64,000 nucleotides of DNA from Bacteroidales bacterium. GTDB lineage: Bacteria; Bacteroidota; Bacteroidia; Bacteroidales; Lentimicrobiaceae. The notes under the pieces are model-generated. The model made no database searches. It was not told the origin of the DNA and saw only the letters and a program-made list of their open reading frames with translations. Shown here one piece after another: positions 9,801-17,644 of this stretch. Position 1 is the stretch's first letter, and every line of letters starts with the position of its first letter. Location: NCBI GenBank assembly GCA_016709025.1, contig JADJEQ010000003.1, positions 350,020-414,019 of the forward strand, read 5' to 3'. The translations under genes were made by a program, and so were the position numbers.

Positions 9801-10237
9801 GCCTGTAAGTTTTGAAGAGTACTCATTTTAAAATATTTATTATTGGAATGGCAATGGGAACCGATTGATTGTGTTAAAATTTTCTTTAATCCGGACTGTA
9901 TAAACGGCCTTATACGGGTGTGACGAAACAGCCACCCCTCGCCTGTCTTAATCTGCAGGGTGGATATTGAAAGGTAAATTGCGATGGATGAGAAAATTAA
10001 CCTGGTGAATCCAGGTACTTTTTCCGTAAACGAAACAGGTCGGTTTTTTTTCAATGGAGGTGGTTATCGTGTAAAAAAGAGAAAGGCACGCGAATTCAAT
10101 CAATGCGGTAAACCATTCTGATCATGCTATCCGGAAAATCATCCCTATTTGCACGGAAAATAATAAAAAAAACAATATCCATGAAACAATTTAAAATTTT
10201 CTTCGTTTATAATGAACAATAATTCACTTAAACTAAC
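9801..10237. other. Intergenic region between divergent GT4 and TetR genes
   Basis: 437 bp between two divergently transcribed genes, so it should contain both promoters. I see no protein that I can support. An 85-codon minus-strand frame overlapping the GT4 start shows no family features. Next to the TetR start lies the 17-bp repeat annotated separately. Confidence 0.4.
10211..10227 (+). promoter_or_regulatory. Candidate TetR operator, copy 1
   Basis: AATGAACAATAATTCAC lies 10 bp before the TetR start codon and recurs exactly at 11120-11136 over the start of the SDR gene. Its core TGAA-N2-AT-N2-TTCA has dyad symmetry, the usual form of a TetR-family operator. An alternative is that this is a relic of a duplicated SDR 5' end, since both copies read M-N-N-N-S. 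Regulation is inferred. Confidence 0.35.
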
Positions 10238-10813
10238 ATGTCCAGACCAAAAGACGAACAAAAACGCATATCCATATTTGATGCAACGCTCACACTTGTG
10301 CTTCAGACAGGTTTTACGGGCCTGAGAATGGCCGATGTGGCGAAAAAGGCCGGGGTGGCAACAGGAACTGTATATAAGTATTTTCCATCAAAGGAAAACC
10401 TGATCGACGATTTGTTCCTGCATCAGAAAGAAATCAAACTGAAAGAAATGACCGAAGGCTATCAAGCCGGTGAGCCCTTCCTGGTATCGTTTAAACGCAT
10501 GTGGACCAACTATTTTACCGGATGTATCAACAGCCCTGAAAGAATGGTATTTATTGAACAATTCTACCGTTCATCCTATATTTCTCCGGTAACAAAAGAA
10601 AAAGCGGAAATCATGATTCAGCCGGCAGAGGCCTTGCTGAACATGGCAATTGGACAGCAATTGATTAAAGATTTGCCTGCCCAGGTTATATTGAGTCAAC
10701 TCATGGGTGCTGCCAATGAAATTGCAAAGTTCCACATTGATACCGGCCTTACCCCTTCAAAAGCACAACTTGAACAATACTTCGAAATGAGCTGGAGCAG
10801 CATCCGGAGATAG
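10238..10813 (+). CDS. TetR/AcrR-family transcriptional regulator
   Basis: 191 residues, normal for the family. The N-terminal helix-turn-helix is clear: A-D-V-A-K-K-A-G-V-A-T-G-T-V-Y-K-Y-F-P-S-K-E-N-L-I at about residues 28-52 (hyphenated here as a motif). The C-terminal ligand and dimer domain is helical and divergent, as usual. It probably represses itself and the downstream SDR gene, because a 17-bp dyad repeat occurs just before its start and again at the SDR start. The inducer is unknown. Confidence 0.9.
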   Translation: MSRPKDEQKRISIFDATLTLVLQTGFTGLRMADVAKKAGVATGTVYKYFPSKENLIDDLFLHQKEIKLKEMTEGYQAGEPFLVSFKRMWTNYFTGCINSPERMVFIEQFYRSSYISPVTKEKAEIMIQPAEALLNMAIGQQLIKDLPAQVILSQLMGAANEIAKFHIDTGLTPSKAQLEQYFEMSWSSIRR

Positions 10814-11120
10814 GCGCTAAATCAATCGTTCAGAGTTTCAGAGTTTCAATATTTCAGAGTTTCAGAATTACAGAATTAGAGGTGGCTGAGTGTTTTGCGA
10901 TATAATCGTGCTAATTGACTTTGTAATGTTTCGCAAAATGTATCGAAGCCACAGAATTACAGAATTACATTGCTATAGCCTAAAAAAATGAAAAGGAAGA
11001 TTAACTAAATCCCCTTCAGCCATATGAAAATAGCTCCCCTCTCCTTTTTGAGAATGGGGTGAGGGCCAAAACTCCAAACCTCAAATTTCTTAAAAAACCA
11101 ACAATTCTAAAACTTCAAAA
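10814..11120. repeat. Intergenic region with short octamer repeats
   Basis: Between TetR and SDR. Positions about 10828-10878 hold degenerate tandem copies of TTTCAGAG and ACAGAATT, with further ACAGAATT units near 10952-10966. TTTTGCGA (about 10894) and TCGCAAAA (about 10932) form a weak inverted pair. No coding sequence is seen. Confidence 0.45.
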
Positions 11121-11136
11121 ATGAACAATAATTCAC
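11120..11136 (+). promoter_or_regulatory. Candidate TetR operator, copy 2, over the SDR start
   Basis: Exact 17-bp repeat of 10211-10227, here spanning the ATG and first codons of the SDR gene. Binding here would block translation initiation or early elongation. This position is unusual for an operator, which keeps confidence low. Confidence 0.3.
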
Positions 11137-11957
11137 CTAAAACAAAACAGACAATCTTGATTACCGGCGCTTCAAGCGGCATAGGCAAAGCCACCGCAAT
11201 CTATTTTTCACAAAAAGGATGGAACGTTGCTGCTACCATGCGCGATCCTTCGAAAGAAAATGAGCTGACCGGGCACCCCGGCATCCGGCTCTATAAGTTG
11301 GATGTTACCGACTCGGATTCCGTCATTCTCGCTTTTAAAAACATCACCAATGACTTTGGGAAAATAGATGTACTGGTCAACAATGCAGGATTTGGCGCCG
11401 ACGGCATTTTCGAAGCGATGGACGATGAATTTATTCGTAAACAATTCGAAACCAACGTTTTCGGATTACTACGTATGACCCGCGAAGCGATGAAGCACAT
11501 GCGGCCCAACAGATCGGGTACCATTGTACAGGTAGCCAGTGTCGGTGGCAGGGTTGCATTTCCGCTTTACAGCATTTACCATGCTTCAAAATGGGCTGTT
11601 GAAGGCTTTTCTGAATCGCTGCAGTTTGAAGCGGAGCAATTCAACATCAAAATTAAAATCATAGAACCGGGAGCCATTAAAACCGAATTCTACGGTCGAA
11701 GCAGGGCATTTATAAAACCAACGGATACAAATGATTACGATGCTTTCACAGCTAAAATTGAAAAGCTGAATATGGAAACCGGAATGAAAGGAGCCGCCCC
11801 GGAAACTGTAGCCAGGACCATTTTCAGGGCTGTGACCGGCAATTCTAAAAAACTCAGGTATCCGGTTGCTTATCCCGCCAATATACTCTTGCCTATGAAG
11901 CGGTTTTTGCCTGCTTCATGGTATTATGCATTTGTAAGGAAAAGCTATGGAATATGA
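11121..11957 (+). CDS. Short-chain dehydrogenase/reductase
   Basis: 278-residue classical SDR oxidoreductase. It has the NAD(P)-binding T-G-A-S-S-G-I-G (residues 15-22), N-N-A-G, and catalytic Y153-x-x-x-K157 in Y-H-A-S-K, with P-G-A-I-K-T-E-F after the active site. Family members with this layout reduce or oxidise hydroxyl/keto groups on small molecules. It follows a TetR gene and is followed by a remnant of an NmrA-type gene, so the TetR-oxidoreductase set was probably a small stress or detoxification unit. Substrate is not predictable. Confidence 0.92.
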   Translation: MNNNSPKTKQTILITGASSGIGKATAIYFSQKGWNVAATMRDPSKENELTGHPGIRLYKLDVTDSDSVILAFKNITNDFGKIDVLVNNAGFGADGIFEAMDDEFIRKQFETNVFGLLRMTREAMKHMRPNRSGTIVQVASVGGRVAFPLYSIYHASKWAVEGFSESLQFEAEQFNIKIKIIEPGAIKTEFYGRSRAFIKPTDTNDYDAFTAKIEKLNMETGMKGAAPETVARTIFRAVTGNSKKLRYPVAYPANILLPMKRFLPASWYYAFVRKSYGI

Positions 11958-11984
11958 TTCTGAATTGCTTACAATTTCCTGATT

Positions 11985-12018
11985 GATAGAGCGATTAAAA
12001 CTTCAAAATCGCTCTATC
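11985..12018 (+). terminator. Intrinsic terminator of the SDR gene
   Basis: Perfect 12-bp stem GATAGAGCGATT / AATCGCTCTATC with a 10-nt loop, 28 bp after the SDR stop, followed by CGGGTTTTAT. The short T-run makes it moderately strong. Confidence 0.7.
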
Positions 12019-12056
12019 CGGGTTTTATATCTATGACAGGCAACAATAATAATATT

Positions 12057-12064
12057 TAAATTTG
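12057..12064 (+). promoter_or_regulatory. Possible -7 box (TAAATTTG)
   Basis: Matches the Bacteroidota -7 consensus TAnnTTTG, 21 bp before the ATG of the decayed NmrA fragment. No TTG lies at the -33 position, so this may be chance. Confidence 0.25.
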
Positions 12065-12085
12065 TCAGAATCTCAGCCTGCTTCT

Positions 12086-12590
12086 ATGAAACCAAAAAAA
12101 ATTACTGCATTAGTAATTGAAAATTTTGAAATGTATAAAGGAGAGGTCATTGAATTATCCGGAACTGAGAATTTAAATATTGAGCCTGCTCCGAAAAGTA
12201 GGAAATTCAATGATTTTCATCTGTTTGACCCCAACCCCAAAGGGGAACATCTGAAAATCATTGAATTAGGAAACGCCACCTTTGAGGGATAGGTGGTCAA
12301 AGGACTTTTCAGAGCAGGCTCAATATTTACAAAGTTGCTTCAATTTTTACACATTATTTATCTGATAAAGTCATTTACCGGAATGTAAATCCTTTCCGCT
12401 TTTATAATATTAAAAAAGAAATGAGACGCCAACGGGAATTATATTGGTAATGATTATGTTGCATTTTCTTCCACGATTTCAAAAAGCTCCGGGAATTACC
12501 AATTCTTATAAGCTGCTCACTGGCATAAACCAGACTACTTTATCGGAATTTATAGGAAGGGAGAAAGACAAATTTATTATTTCCGCATAA
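12086..12590 (+). pseudogene. NmrA-like NAD(P)-binding oxidoreductase remnant, interrupted and frameshifted
   Basis: Three pieces in order read like the C-terminal third of an NmrA-type atypical SDR. Piece one ends E-V-I-E-L-S-G-T-E-N-L-N just before a 156-bp inverted-repeat element (12174-12329). Piece two resumes after it with K-V-A-S-I-F-T-H-Y-L-S-D-K-V-I-Y-R-N-V-N-P-F-R-F-Y. Near 12447 one base appears missing, and piece three continues in another frame as V-M-I-M-L-H-F-L-P-R-F to a stop at 12588-12590, including L-L-T-G-I-N-Q-T-T-L-S-E-F. The N-terminal Rossmann half is absent. Family assignment rests on the L-T-G-x-E-N-L / V-A-x-I-F / Y-x-N-x-x-P-x-x-F pattern and is made from memory of the family. 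Confidence 0.7.
12174..12329. repeat. 156-bp MITE-like element inside the NmrA remnant
   Basis: Outer arms TAAATATTGAGCCTGCTC and GAGCAGGCTCAATATTTA are perfect inverted repeats of 18 bp, continuing with one mismatch through GAAAAG to about 24 bp. A second, nested inverted repeat, TTCAATGATTTTCA / TGAAAATCATTGAA, brackets a GC-rich centre. There is no room for a transposase, so it would need one in trans. The reading frame crossing it to 12292 is not a real protein end. Confidence 0.8.
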
Positions 12591-12674
12591 TTTTGTTATC
12601 ATTAAAATAAAATGATCGTTGATTATTAAGGTTTTATGATTTGGAGAATTATGATAGAAAAAAATGATTCAATT

Positions 12675-12898
12675 TTAATGATTTTCTTTTAATTCAATTT
12701 GATAACCTACTGCATCAGCCAATTCCAGGATGTTCTCCATCAATGACGAATAATTAACAGATAGTATGCTGTTAACATAAGATTTGATGAAGCCAGTTTT
12801 GTCGGAAATTTTCTTTCTGCTATTCCTTTCAAGCGCGAACTCGTTTATTTGTTGAATAACAACCACATTTCTATCTTGTATTTTTTTGGCTTAGTCAC
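12675..12898 (-). pseudogene. Frameshifted XRE-type helix-turn-helix regulator remnant
   Basis: Starting from a GTG at 12898, the minus strand reads M-T-K-P-K-K-Y-K-I-E-M-W-L-L-F-N-K and then stops. In the next frame it continues Q-I-N-E-F-A-L-E-R-N, I-S-D-K-T-G-F-I-K-S-Y-V-N-S-I-L and L-M-E-N-I-L-E-L-A-D-A-V-G-Y-Q-I-E-L. The second part matches an XRE/HigA-like DNA-binding domain of about 60 residues. A single frameshift near 12850 separates the halves. No partner toxin gene is visible. It may be a former antitoxin or phage-type repressor. Confidence 0.5.
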
Positions 12899-12966
12899 CC
12901 ATTATTGTATTTATACGAATGCTGTGGCTCATTCTAAAAACCAGACATACCTGATTTACTCATGCA

Positions 12967-13821
12967 CTAGCCCAAAAACAAGTTCCTGTATTGCAATGGA
13001 GTTTTTCCTGTGAATGCTTTAAATGTTTTATTGAAGTAGGAGATATTTCCAAAGCCACTTTCAAAGCAAATATCAATTACTGATTTTTCAGAGTTCCGAA
13101 GTAATTGACAGGCTTGATTGATTCTGAATTCTGTAACTATTTCCACCAGTGTTTTTCGGGTAACATACTTAAAATACCTGCAAAAAGCTGTAGGAGTCAG
13201 GTTAGCAATTCCGGCAACAATTTTCAAAGAAACTTCATTCTGATAATTTTCGATCAGATAAGCGAAAACCTTTTGAAAACGATGAGTATCCGAAGAGCTA
13301 AATCCCAGTTCTGTAGATCGCAAATCAACGATTTCAATTTCGGCAGAGGAAGAAATGACATGCAGAATTTCAATTAAGAGGATTAGTTTTTGAACCCGGT
13401 CAGCATTGGTAAGCTTTGCCATTTTCGCTACTACTTGTTGCCTTGTTGTTCCTTTAATTATCAGGCCTGATCTGGAAAGTTCAAATAGTTTGCTGATTTC
13501 CCTGAATTCAGGCAGTTTCCAAAACATTTCACCGGCAAAGTTCTGGCTAAACTGAATAACTGTAGCGAGAACATTTTCCTCCCTTGTATCGGTTTCGTTC
13601 ATCCAGCAATGTGGAACATTGGGTCCGACCAGTACCAAATCGTCTGATTCAAAATCCGATACTTTCCCGCCAATATAACGCTTCCCATAACCTTTCCTGA
13701 TCCAGGTCAGCTCCATCTCAGGATGAAAATGATAGGGTGCGTCAAAATGAGCCATGTTCAGTTCGAGAATTGAAATTGAACTTTCAATCTTTGGTGTTAC
13801 CTGTTCAAAAAGAGCCTTCAC
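12967..13821 (-). CDS. AraC-family regulator with N-terminal cupin domain
   Basis: 284 residues. Residues about 15-110 form a cupin sensor with H-F-H-P-E-M-E-L and G-P-N-V-P-H-C-W. Residues about 185-282 are the double helix-turn-helix of AraC regulators, ending G-F-G-N-I-S-Y-F-N-K-T-F-K and T-P-L-Q-Y-R. Such proteins usually sense a sugar or other small molecule in the cytoplasm and activate a neighbouring catabolic operon. It is divergent from the gene run starting at 13953 with 131 bp between start codons, so that run (GH92 remnant through corrinoid protein) is its likely target. Confidence 0.92.
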   Translation of the reverse strand: MKALFEQVTPKIESSISILELNMAHFDAPYHFHPEMELTWIRKGYGKRYIGGKVSDFESDDLVLVGPNVPHCWMNETDTREENVLATVIQFSQNFAGEMFWKLPEFREISKLFELSRSGLIIKGTTRQQVVAKMAKLTNADRVQKLILLIEILHVISSSAEIEIVDLRSTELGFSSSDTHRFQKVFAYLIENYQNEVSLKIVAGIANLTPTAFCRYFKYVTRKTLVEIVTEFRINQACQLLRNSEKSVIDICFESGFGNISYFNKTFKAFTGKTPLQYRNLFLG

Positions 13822-13952
13822 TTGGTCTTTATTATCAGTATTGGTAATTGAAAAATAATAAGATGGTAATATTACACAATTTCTGGCAAATTCAGAGCAA
13901 TAAATACTATTTAAAGTTTAGGAAATTTGTCTTGAAATTAACTAAGTATCGA

Positions 13953-14519
13953 ATGAAGACTTCGCTTATTGTTATTTTTATTTCTCCTGGTTTTCTGGTA
14001 AGTGGGCAAAATAATGATCAGTTTGTAAACGAGTTTTTCACCCTCGAAGCGCGTAATCCCAACAAATTCCTGGGTCAGGAAGCAATGATCGGGCAATATG
14101 CGCACGGCAACGAGCCTGGACATCATGTTGTGTATTTGTATGCCTATTCCAACACGCCAAAAACCGGGCAGAAATATATCCACCGTTTTATCAATGAGTT
14201 TCACAACAACACGCCCAACGGAATGATCGGCAACGACGACTGCGGGCAAATGTCTGCCTGGTATATCTTGTCCAGCCTGGGTTTTTATCCGGTAAATCCG
14301 GCTGGAGATGAGTTTGTTTCAGGGTCTCCGCAATTAAAAAAAGCCACTCTCCACCTATCAAAAGGGAAACAATTAGTAATTGAAAGCAAGAATTTTTCAG
14401 AAACTTCATTTTATAACGACACCCGGATTTTAAACGGAATTCAAATCAAAACACCTTTCATTACTTACAAGGAGATAATGAATGGAGGAAGTCTGAAATT
14501 TATAATGACTATAAACTAA
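13953..14519 (+). pseudogene. GH92 remnant: signal peptide joined directly to the C-terminal catalytic part
   Basis: 188 residues from ATG 13953. Residues 1-19 look like a signal peptide ending L-V-S-G-Q. Residues 20-188 align throughout with the last ~165 residues of the full GH92 at 2743-4923, including G-N-E-P-G-H-H and G-N-D-D-C-G-Q-M-S-A-W. About 530 internal residues (the beta-sandwich and half of the barrel) are missing, yet signal and tail remain in one open frame. A functional alpha-mannosidase is unlikely without them. It is the first gene of the AraC-facing run, 6 bp before the PhyH gene. I chose the ATG at 13953 because a longer upstream frame adds a lysine-rich stretch before the signal. 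It could be a pseudogene preserved for transcription, or a small secreted protein. Confidence 0.75.
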
Positions 14520-14525
14520 TATGTT

Positions 14526-15353
14526 ATGAAAACAATCACACCAGCAATCATCAAATTTCTTGAGACAACCTATAATCTGACTCCGGAGCAGATTGATTTC
14601 TTTAAAAAATACAAATATATTAAGCTGAAAGAGGTACTAAATGATGAAACTCTCCGGTTTTTCAACGAAGCCATAACTGAACAGGTAAATCTGATGAATA
14701 CAGATAAAACTGCTTTGGAAGATCGCTCCACCTATGACAAGGCTTTTCTTCAACTTTTTAATTTGTGGAAGGAAAATGTATTTGTTAAAGAACTGGTTTT
14801 TAGCAAGCGATTAGCAAAAATAGCCTCTGATTTAATGCAGGTTGATGGCGTACGTTTGTATCACGATCAGGCATTATTCAAAGAAGCTGGTGGCGGAATT
14901 ACACCCTGGCATGCCGATCAGTATTATTGGCCTTTGGAAAGTGATAAAACCATTACTGCCTGGATGCCCTTACAGGAAACTTCATTAGACATGGGGCCTC
15001 TGGAATTTAGTGCTGGTAGTCACATTCTGGTTGAAGGTCGTGAATTGGAAATTGGAGACGAAAGCGAAGAAATTATTCAGAAAAGACTACAATCAACCAA
15101 GTTCAAACATATTGTTGAACCATTTGATGCAGGTGAAATCAGCTTTCATTCCGGATGGGTTTTTCACCGGGCAGGTGCTAATCTTTCAGACCAGATGCGA
15201 AAAGTTATGACTGTTATCTACATGGATAAAGACATGATTTTGAAAAATCCGGAAAACAAAAATCAGGTTCATGATTGGAATACCTGGTGTCCGGGAGCAA
15301 CTGTCGGAGAAGTTATTAATTCACCCATCAATCCTATCCTATATTCCAGATAA
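14526..15353 (+). CDS. Phytanoyl-CoA dioxygenase (PhyH) family Fe(II)/2-oxoglutarate oxygenase
   Basis: 275 residues. The iron-binding facial triad is visible as H129-x-D131 (W-H-A-D-Q) and H214 (F-H-R-A-G), with an arginine (about R224) suited to bind 2-oxoglutarate. PhyH enzymes hydroxylate small molecules using O2 and can also remove methyl groups oxidatively. It is the second gene of the AraC-facing run and overlaps no neighbour; the next start codon follows its stop directly. Its presence beside a corrinoid methyltransferase set, which is usually oxygen-sensitive, is odd. Substrate is unknown. Confidence 0.9.
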   Translation: MKTITPAIIKFLETTYNLTPEQIDFFKKYKYIKLKEVLNDETLRFFNEAITEQVNLMNTDKTALEDRSTYDKAFLQLFNLWKENVFVKELVFSKRLAKIASDLMQVDGVRLYHDQALFKEAGGGITPWHADQYYWPLESDKTITAWMPLQETSLDMGPLEFSAGSHILVEGRELEIGDESEEIIQKRLQSTKFKHIVEPFDAGEISFHSGWVFHRAGANLSDQMRKVMTVIYMDKDMILKNPENKNQVHDWNTWCPGATVGEVINSPINPILYSR

Positions 15354-16193
15354 ATGATGGAAATAAAATATTTATGTACCTTCTGGGGATGTGAAACCCA
15401 AACGGCAAAAGAGTTTTTATCCGCTGCCATTGAAAATGGGTATAACGGTGTTGAAATTAATTTTCCGGATGACAAAAGCTTTATTTCTCAATTTCTTGAA
15501 GAACTTAATACCATCAGAAACACAATTGACAAAGATTTTGTGTTTATTGCTCAACAAGTTTTACCCAATAAAAATGAAACTGTAATTAATTACACAAAAC
15601 GGATTTCGGAACGATTAGAATTTCTGGTTACTCTAAAACCAGATTACATCAATTCTCAAACTGGAAAAGATTTCTTCAATTTTAGTGAAAATTGCGAAAT
15701 TATTGATCTTACACAAAGGATCTCGCAAACATATCAAATACCAATCTGGCACGAGATTCATCGGGGAAGATTTACTTTTCATTTGAAAACATTGCTTAAC
15801 TATTTGGAGGTTTACCCGCAATTAAATTTAATTGCCGATTTTTCTCATTTCTGTACCGTTTCCGAAAGTCTTTTGCAGGATCAGCAAACTATTTTAAATC
15901 AGATTTATCCTAATATTCGCCACATTCATGCCCGGGTTGGTTTCAGCCAGAGTCCTCAGGTTAACAATCCCTTTGCTCCCGAATGGAAAATATGTTTAGA
16001 GCAGTTCACCACGTGGTGGCAGCAAATCATTGACATTCAAAACAAGTTGGAGTTATCTTTCTTTACGATTACACCGGAATTTGGACCATTTCCGTATATG
16101 CCTTTAGAACCTTTTACACGGAAGCCTTTGGCAAACCAGTGGGAATTAAATCTTCAGATGAAAAACTATCTACAACAAAATCTTAAATTATAA
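15354..16193 (+). CDS. Xylose isomerase-like TIM barrel (sugar phosphate isomerase/epimerase family)
   Basis: 279 residues. The fold is suggested by G-Y-N-G-V-E-I-N-F at the first strands, H-E-I-H-R-G-R near residue 135, A-D-F-S-H-F, H-I-H-A-R-V-G and T-P-E-F-G-P near the end, which supply acidic and histidine metal ligands as in IolE/IolI-type and 3-keto-sugar enzymes. The start ATG abuts the PhyH stop (two consecutive ATGs, either usable), and the last base of its stop is the first base of the MFS gene. Tight coupling implies a shared pathway acting on a sugar or cyclitol. Exact reaction is not predictable. Confidence 0.88.
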   Translation: MMEIKYLCTFWGCETQTAKEFLSAAIENGYNGVEINFPDDKSFISQFLEELNTIRNTIDKDFVFIAQQVLPNKNETVINYTKRISERLEFLVTLKPDYINSQTGKDFFNFSENCEIIDLTQRISQTYQIPIWHEIHRGRFTFHLKTLLNYLEVYPQLNLIADFSHFCTVSESLLQDQQTILNQIYPNIRHIHARVGFSQSPQVNNPFAPEWKICLEQFTTWWQQIIDIQNKLELSFFTITPEFGPFPYMPLEPFTRKPLANQWELNLQMKNYLQQNLKL

Positions 16194-17638
16194 TGGGGAA
16201 AAAACCAACTCAGAAAAAAACGCTTGTTGCCGTAATTGCAACTATTGCTGCAACCGGAGGGCTGCTTTTCGGCTTTGATACCGGAGTAATTTCGGGTGCA
16301 ATACCTTATTTTCAAAAAAACTTTGCCCTCGACAATGACTGGGTTGAATTAATTACTACCGCGGGGCTTGCAGGTGCCGTGTTTGGCGCAATGTCATCGG
16401 GCCGGATTACTGACATTGTGGGCCGGAAAAAAGTGATTATGGCATCAGCACTCATTTTTGCCATAGGAGCATTTTGGTCAGGTTCTGCAACCAGTGCAGG
16501 TAATTTAATGGTTGCCCGCTTCTTTTTGGGTATAGCTATTGGAATATCTTCATTTGCAGTGCCTTTGTATATTGCGGAAATTTCACCGGCAAAGAGCAGA
16601 GGTACATTTGTTTCCCTGTTTCAGCTTCTTATTACAATTGGCATTTTTGTTTCCTATTTCTCTGACCTTGCTTTCGCTCTTCCGGAGGGGGCTCCAGGTT
16701 ATGAGGATTGCTGGCGTCCCATGTTTTATGTAGGTGTTATTCCTGCAATCATTATGCTGGTGGGTATGATATTTTTGCCGGAAACCCCTCGCTGGCTTAT
16801 TAGTAAGGGCTATATAGATAAAAGCCGTGAAGTTTTAATGAAAGTGGAAGACGCTGAACTGGTAGAGGAAACTATTTCCGGAATAAAGGAAGAAATTGAA
16901 ATTGACAAGCATAACAAAACCGGTTGGAACGAAATATTTAAGCCATGGCTCCGCACTCCTTTCATAATTGCAATCGGAATTATGTTTGTACAACAATTTA
17001 CAGGAATCAATACGATTATTTACTACAGTCCGAAAATATTCCTTATGGCGGGGTTTGAGGGGGCCCGGGCAGCAATTTTAGCTTCTGTAAGTGTGGGTGC
17101 TGTATGTGTAATATCATCAATTATCGCATTATTTGTTGTTGATAGATTAGGTCGGCGCAAGTTATATATGATTGGGTTAAGCGGCATGGTGGTTTCGCTT
17201 GTAGCTTTGGGATTGTGTTTTGCATCGCAATCCTCACTGGGCGATTCGGTAAAGCAAATAACGGTTGTCTTGGTTTGGATTTATATTGCTTTTTTCGCTG
17301 CAAGCCTTGGACCTTTGGGTTGGGTTCTGATTTCAGAAGTTTTCCCTTTAAAAGTACGCGGAATCGGCGCAAGCATTGGTTCGCTCTCTAACTGGTTGTT
17401 CAATGGAGTGGTGGCTTTTACGTTTTTTAAAATTGTGAAAGGGCTTACCATGCAAGGAACTGACATCACTGTAAACAACGAAAACCTCGGTAATCCGGCT
17501 GGTGCATTCTTGTTGTATGCCCTCGTTGGAATAGCAGGTCTGATCTGGGGTTACTTTTATATTCCCGAGACCAGAGGGAAATCACTTGAAATGATTGAAG
17601 ATCACTGGCGGCAAGGTAAAACTCCAAGAGAATTATAA
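16193..17638 (+). CDS. MFS sugar porter
   Basis: 481 residues with about twelve membrane segments. Sugar-porter signatures are present: G-G-L-L-F-G-F-D-T-G-V-I-S-G-A in helix 1, D-I-V-G-R-K-K after helix 2, P-L-Y-I-A-E-I-S-P, P-E-T-P-R-W-L, Q-Q-F-T-G-I-N, D-R-L-G-R-R-K and a C-terminal P-E-T-R-G-K-S-L-E. It resembles XylE-type proton symporters for pentoses, hexoses or inositols. It overlaps the TIM-barrel gene by one base. It probably imports the substrate of the neighbouring enzymes across the inner membrane. Confidence 0.93.
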   Translation: MGKKPTQKKTLVAVIATIAATGGLLFGFDTGVISGAIPYFQKNFALDNDWVELITTAGLAGAVFGAMSSGRITDIVGRKKVIMASALIFAIGAFWSGSATSAGNLMVARFFLGIAIGISSFAVPLYIAEISPAKSRGTFVSLFQLLITIGIFVSYFSDLAFALPEGAPGYEDCWRPMFYVGVIPAIIMLVGMIFLPETPRWLISKGYIDKSREVLMKVEDAELVEETISGIKEEIEIDKHNKTGWNEIFKPWLRTPFIIAIGIMFVQQFTGINTIIYYSPKIFLMAGFEGARAAILASVSVGAVCVISSIIALFVVDRLGRRKLYMIGLSGMVVSLVALGLCFASQSSLGDSVKQITVVLVWIYIAFFAASLGPLGWVLISEVFPLKVRGIGASIGSLSNWLFNGVVAFTFFKIVKGLTMQGTDITVNNENLGNPAGAFLLYALVGIAGLIWGYFYIPETRGKSLEMIEDHWRQGKTPREL

Positions 17639-17644
17639 AATCGT

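Noticed and set aside
9797..10054. 85-codon minus-strand reading frame overlapping the GT4 start
   Set aside because: No family features or signal sequence, unlikely composition, and it covers the probable promoter region of the GT4 gene.
13822..13952. Cobalamin riboswitch upstream of the corrinoid gene run
   Set aside because: The 131-bp gap between the AraC gene and the run is too short and has no B12-box-like sequence.
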